Of a stretch of 64,000 nt of DNA, positions 60,559-64,000 are shown one piece after another. The stretch is from positions 41,517,140-41,581,139 of the forward strand of contig OY978526.1 in assembly GCA_963854835.1 (NCBI GenBank). Reading direction: 5' to 3'. The stretch comes from Megamerina dolium. Its lineage: Eukaryota; Arthropoda; Insecta; Diptera; Megamerinidae. Every line of letters starts with the position of its first letter. Position 1 is the first letter of the stretch. The translations under genes were made by a program, and so were the position numbers. The notes below the pieces were generated by a model. That model saw only the letters and a program-made list of their open reading frames with translations, did not search any database and was not told the DNA's origin.

Positions 60559-63500
60559 TCAGCATAATTCAGTCAACATGCACCACTCACTTAAAGTATG
60601 AGTATACACCGCAACCAGTCCATCATTCAATAAGACCACATAAGATAAAAAAAACAAAATTATCATATATGTACATACACATATATCGTATAGGGAAGAG
60701 CAGCAAACCAACGAACCATACAACACTAGTGAACAACACAAAAACAATAGTGAAATATATATATTACAATACCATCCCACTCGTTTGCAATTTGTTATGG
60801 ATGTTTTTCGACCATGGTGTTGTTGCGTCTAGCACAAGTTTCCACTGATGGCCAATATTTTTTGTTAATGGCTCTCAGCCCAGCAGTAGCTCTCTCATGT
60901 AGTAATACACAAGCATGCCTTCATCTACTGCTAGATCCTCTTCTATCAACTGCTCTTCTCACATACTCATACATCGTATTTTGAATGTGATGGAGTATAT
61001 ATAAATTCAATATGTATGTGTATACCCATATATATGTATGTGCCAATAAATTTTCCTGCAATAGCCTACATAGCCATACGTATTTCCGTATACGAACTTT
61101 GGAAACGATGAAAATTTATCTTATTTTATACATGATTTCGGTCTAAAATATATGACATGTGAATGTTTAGCAATATACACTCACACATATGTATAGGTAT
61201 GTAATTTTTAGATTGTGAGAATGAAATTTATATTTATATGGTGATGCTAAACTTTGAAATGAGTATCATTTTGGTATACATAAATAAAAATATATATATA
61301 GGTACATATGTATGTGTGTGTGTGTACATGAAAAAGGGTATTTGTGTGGAAAAGATAAAGAAAAAACATATTAAAGTGCAATTAATTCTTATTAAATTTC
61401 AAAACGGATATATTCGATATCCATGTATAAGAATAAGTAATAAAATGAAAACGCCTTTAGTGTTTTCATGAAGTTCATAAAGTTTAGATCTAATGAAAGA
61501 GATGTAATCAGCTAATATTAAATTTCATATATTCGATAGGAATAAATTTCTTAATTTATACATGAACATTGTACAGAATGTGAGCCTATGTGATCTCTGC
61601 GTCGACTGAGGGGCACAATTGGATAAATTATGGAGTAAAATTCTGAAAAATATTGAATTCAGAATGTTGGAACTTTTGTAACATTTCAAGGTTTTTTTTT
61701 TTGACATTTGATTTAGACATAATCATCGCCCAATGGAACGTGAAGAGCTACATATTTTTGATTTATCAACAAACGATAATTACGTAAGAAAAACTATGGG
61801 AATTTTAAGACTACAAAGAAATAAAGAAGTAGTACCACGATCATTATTCAACATAATCTGCTCTTCACGCGAAATCGAAATAATATTGTACAGGCTAAAT
61901 TTCATTGATACAAATGGAAATCTTTAAATCGATTAATTAAGCGATACTAATCGAAGATATATATTTCCTATATCTTCGGCACTTACTTTAAGTACTTACA
62001 AACTTCTGAATGAAATGAATATAAACTTGTCCATGTGCAGGGTATAAGAATGGAAACATCTAAAGAAATGGCGAAATCGTCAAGAACATTTCAAACGTAA
62101 ATTCATGTTATACCACTTTGTGTAGGAATTACTATTCCAAAAAATAGTTATACTATCCTGAGAGCCGTGCTGATATTATTCCTATCTCTCCTCAGATCAT
62201 CTTTAAATAGTGTGTAGTATAAAGTAGGAAGGTTCTTTTTGTTGGTTGTTAATAGAATATGACAGTAACAACCAGAATAAATTAGGAAAATGCTTTAAGG
62301 TTGGTCTGAGAAAACTTAAAACAAAATTAAATAGTTCATGCTCTACTGCTTAAAGAAACATTAAATGGCTGAACAGCTATAGTATTCTTGCAGAACTGGA
62401 ATCCATATCATACGTGAAAAAGTACAAGACATAGACAAAAAAGAGCATAGGGTAAGCGTTGTCAATTTGTGTAGTGATACTACATAGTCAATGTGTATCA
62501 ATATGCATTTTAGGGATTTTTCTTTTATTTTCTCAAAATCTGAATAATCTCATACACTCGAATATGTATATTCAACTGCGTACAGTATAGCAGATTATAT
62601 ACGCTCTAACGCGTATAAGCATGTATCTGTGATATGTGTCTGAACTTAAAATAAGTTTTCGGTTACATGACTTTGCAATCTCATACATTTAAATATTTTC
62701 TTGTTGACATATGGTAAATTCTCATCATACATAGTACTCGTATCTCTCAACTACTGCTGCTACTACTACTACTGTATCATCTTACTATGTTTGTTACTTA
62801 ACAATTGGTTATGAAATCAAACATGGAATTTTCCCATAACGAGTATGATTATTGTGTCTATCACAACGTCTGTCTTCGAAAACAAAAGTTCCATATACAC
62901 ACACGATTTTTCTAAACATGCTCTATTTTTGCCTTTGGTTTGTGTGATTTAATTTAACATTCATTCACACTTTGTTTGTTAAACTAAAAATATCTGAATC
63001 AGTTTTGCTTTTAAAATTGCATACTGTCTTGAATATCATTTTCGTTAATACTCTTTTTTTTAACAGATATTATTAAACGAATTGACAGTTTCACTTTATA
63101 AATATATAAAAAGGTTTGTGGTGTCTAAATTCACTGTTTTAATAAAAATTTTCTAATAATTTAGGAAAGGTCATAATTTGGAAAGCAACATTCACACACA
63201 TTTATAACAACGTCAAAATTCCAAGGGCATATCATACATAATTCGAATAAATTACAGGTTTCATTAATAATCAAGATGACCAACATAAACAAATTTGTAA
63301 TATTATAAATGTATGAGTTAAATCAGAAAAGTGAATGGGCTTATAAAATATATAAAATATTTGACAATTTTTTCCTTGACACATCCTTATGATTTATTGT
63401 TATTTCATAAATTTAATATTGCGACTTGGTTAATGATGCATGCTTTTTTTCATATAATACGACATACGACATTCTAAATGAAATTTATTGTTTTGTTTAA

Positions 63501-63935
63501 AACAAATCCATATAAATAAAATATTTGCATTTTTAATATAGTTATGTATCCATAATATAACAACACAAATAGAGCACACCAAGTAGCTCACACCGGTCGT
63601 CTGTGTCATAAGCTGCACATCAGTGTAGTGATAATATGTATTTAGATTTTTCCAAGTGTATTAATCGAAGCAAAAAGGTTTACCCTCTGGACCACATAAT
63701 ATACCTTATAGTTCTCATTTCATGCAAAAAAAGACCTGTAAAAAATTTAACCTATTGTTTTAGTTTGCACATTCAATTTCTTACGCTCATAAAATTTTAT
63801 CGTTAGAAAACATATTCCAAATATGTAGAAGAAAGCGCTAAGGATAAATGGCCTCATGAAAGATGAAATGGGTTGGCGAAAAAAAATTCATTTAGTACTT
63901 TTATTCAACTGGATCTTTAAGGGGGAGGTAAGGGA

Positions 63936-64000
63936 TAAACAGATTCGGAAAATGGATTGTTTTTCTTTTTAATTTTCCAAGACAACGAGATTGCTGCCGA
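63936..64000 (-). repeat. Dispersed repeat, inverted copy at right window edge
   Basis: Reverse complement of the repeat at 226-291, sharing CAATCTCGTTGTCTTGGAAA and the CAATCCATTTTCCGAATCTG-like continuation. It runs off the window. Confidence 0.6.

Larger units (their letters stand above)
56971..63935. other. Intronic, no gene seen
   Basis: AT-rich. Simple repeats: GATGATG-type at 58027-58110 and ATC-type at 60510-60558. A short less AT-rich patch at 59895-60000 reads FTLAKKIALLKTRWRRRQKE on the minus strand, and is unrecognised. Confidence 0.45.
35533..64000 (+). other. Gycbeta100B: Intron 2 of guanylate cyclase beta (continues past the edge)
   Basis: Donor GTAAGTTC follows the exon at 35459-35532. 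No later cyclase exon was recognised, so the intron is at least 28,468 bases long within the window. It carries a LINE, two large modular repeats, a SINE, a TTAA-flanked element, a mariner relic and a candidate nested gene. Confidence 0.6.

Noticed and set aside
61733..61927. 64-residue open frame
   Set aside because: Short, no family, no splice context; near chance expectation.

Overview
This window looks like nuclear DNA from a higher fly (Diptera, Schizophora), possibly a tephritid-like species. It is AT-rich, has long introns, is full of decayed insect transposons, and carries two genes whose relatives are, as I recall, neighbours at Drosophila cytological region 100B. Everything here was read by eye. 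Exon joins come from reading frame and splice signals, and family names come from recognised protein motifs, with no database search.

Layout. (1) 1-2000: a mariner transposase C-terminal scrap and AT-rich flank. (2) 2014-4695: the only complete host gene, a two-exon adhesion-type GPCR of 871 residues (signal peptide, HRM-like cysteine region, GPS cleavage site, seven membrane segments), resembling Drosophila CG11318/CG15556. (3) 5092-22500: intergenic DNA with a Harbinger-like MITE, mariner, LINE and pogo remnants, and the first full copy of a modular repeat bounded by TATACCCTGCATA ends. (4) 22743 to beyond the right edge: the 5' part of the soluble guanylate cyclase beta subunit gene (Gycbeta100B type). 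Its start codon is the last three bases of one exon, the next coding exon lies 12.7 kb away, and the intron after that runs at least 28.4 kb past the window. (5) Those introns hold most of the transposon remnants, a tRNA-derived SINE family, a TTAA-flanked element, and a candidate nested gene of unknown identity (exons at 44599-44713 and 51116-51192).

The most interesting structures are the split start codon of the cyclase, the modular TATACCCTGCATA repeat (copies differ in length by about one 300-330 bp module), two copies of it arranged tail to tail as a large intronic inverted repeat (53088-56780), and the candidate nested gene. No rRNA gene, intact tRNA gene or CRISPR array was seen. Most other open frames in the window are short, low-complexity or antisense to transposon remnants.
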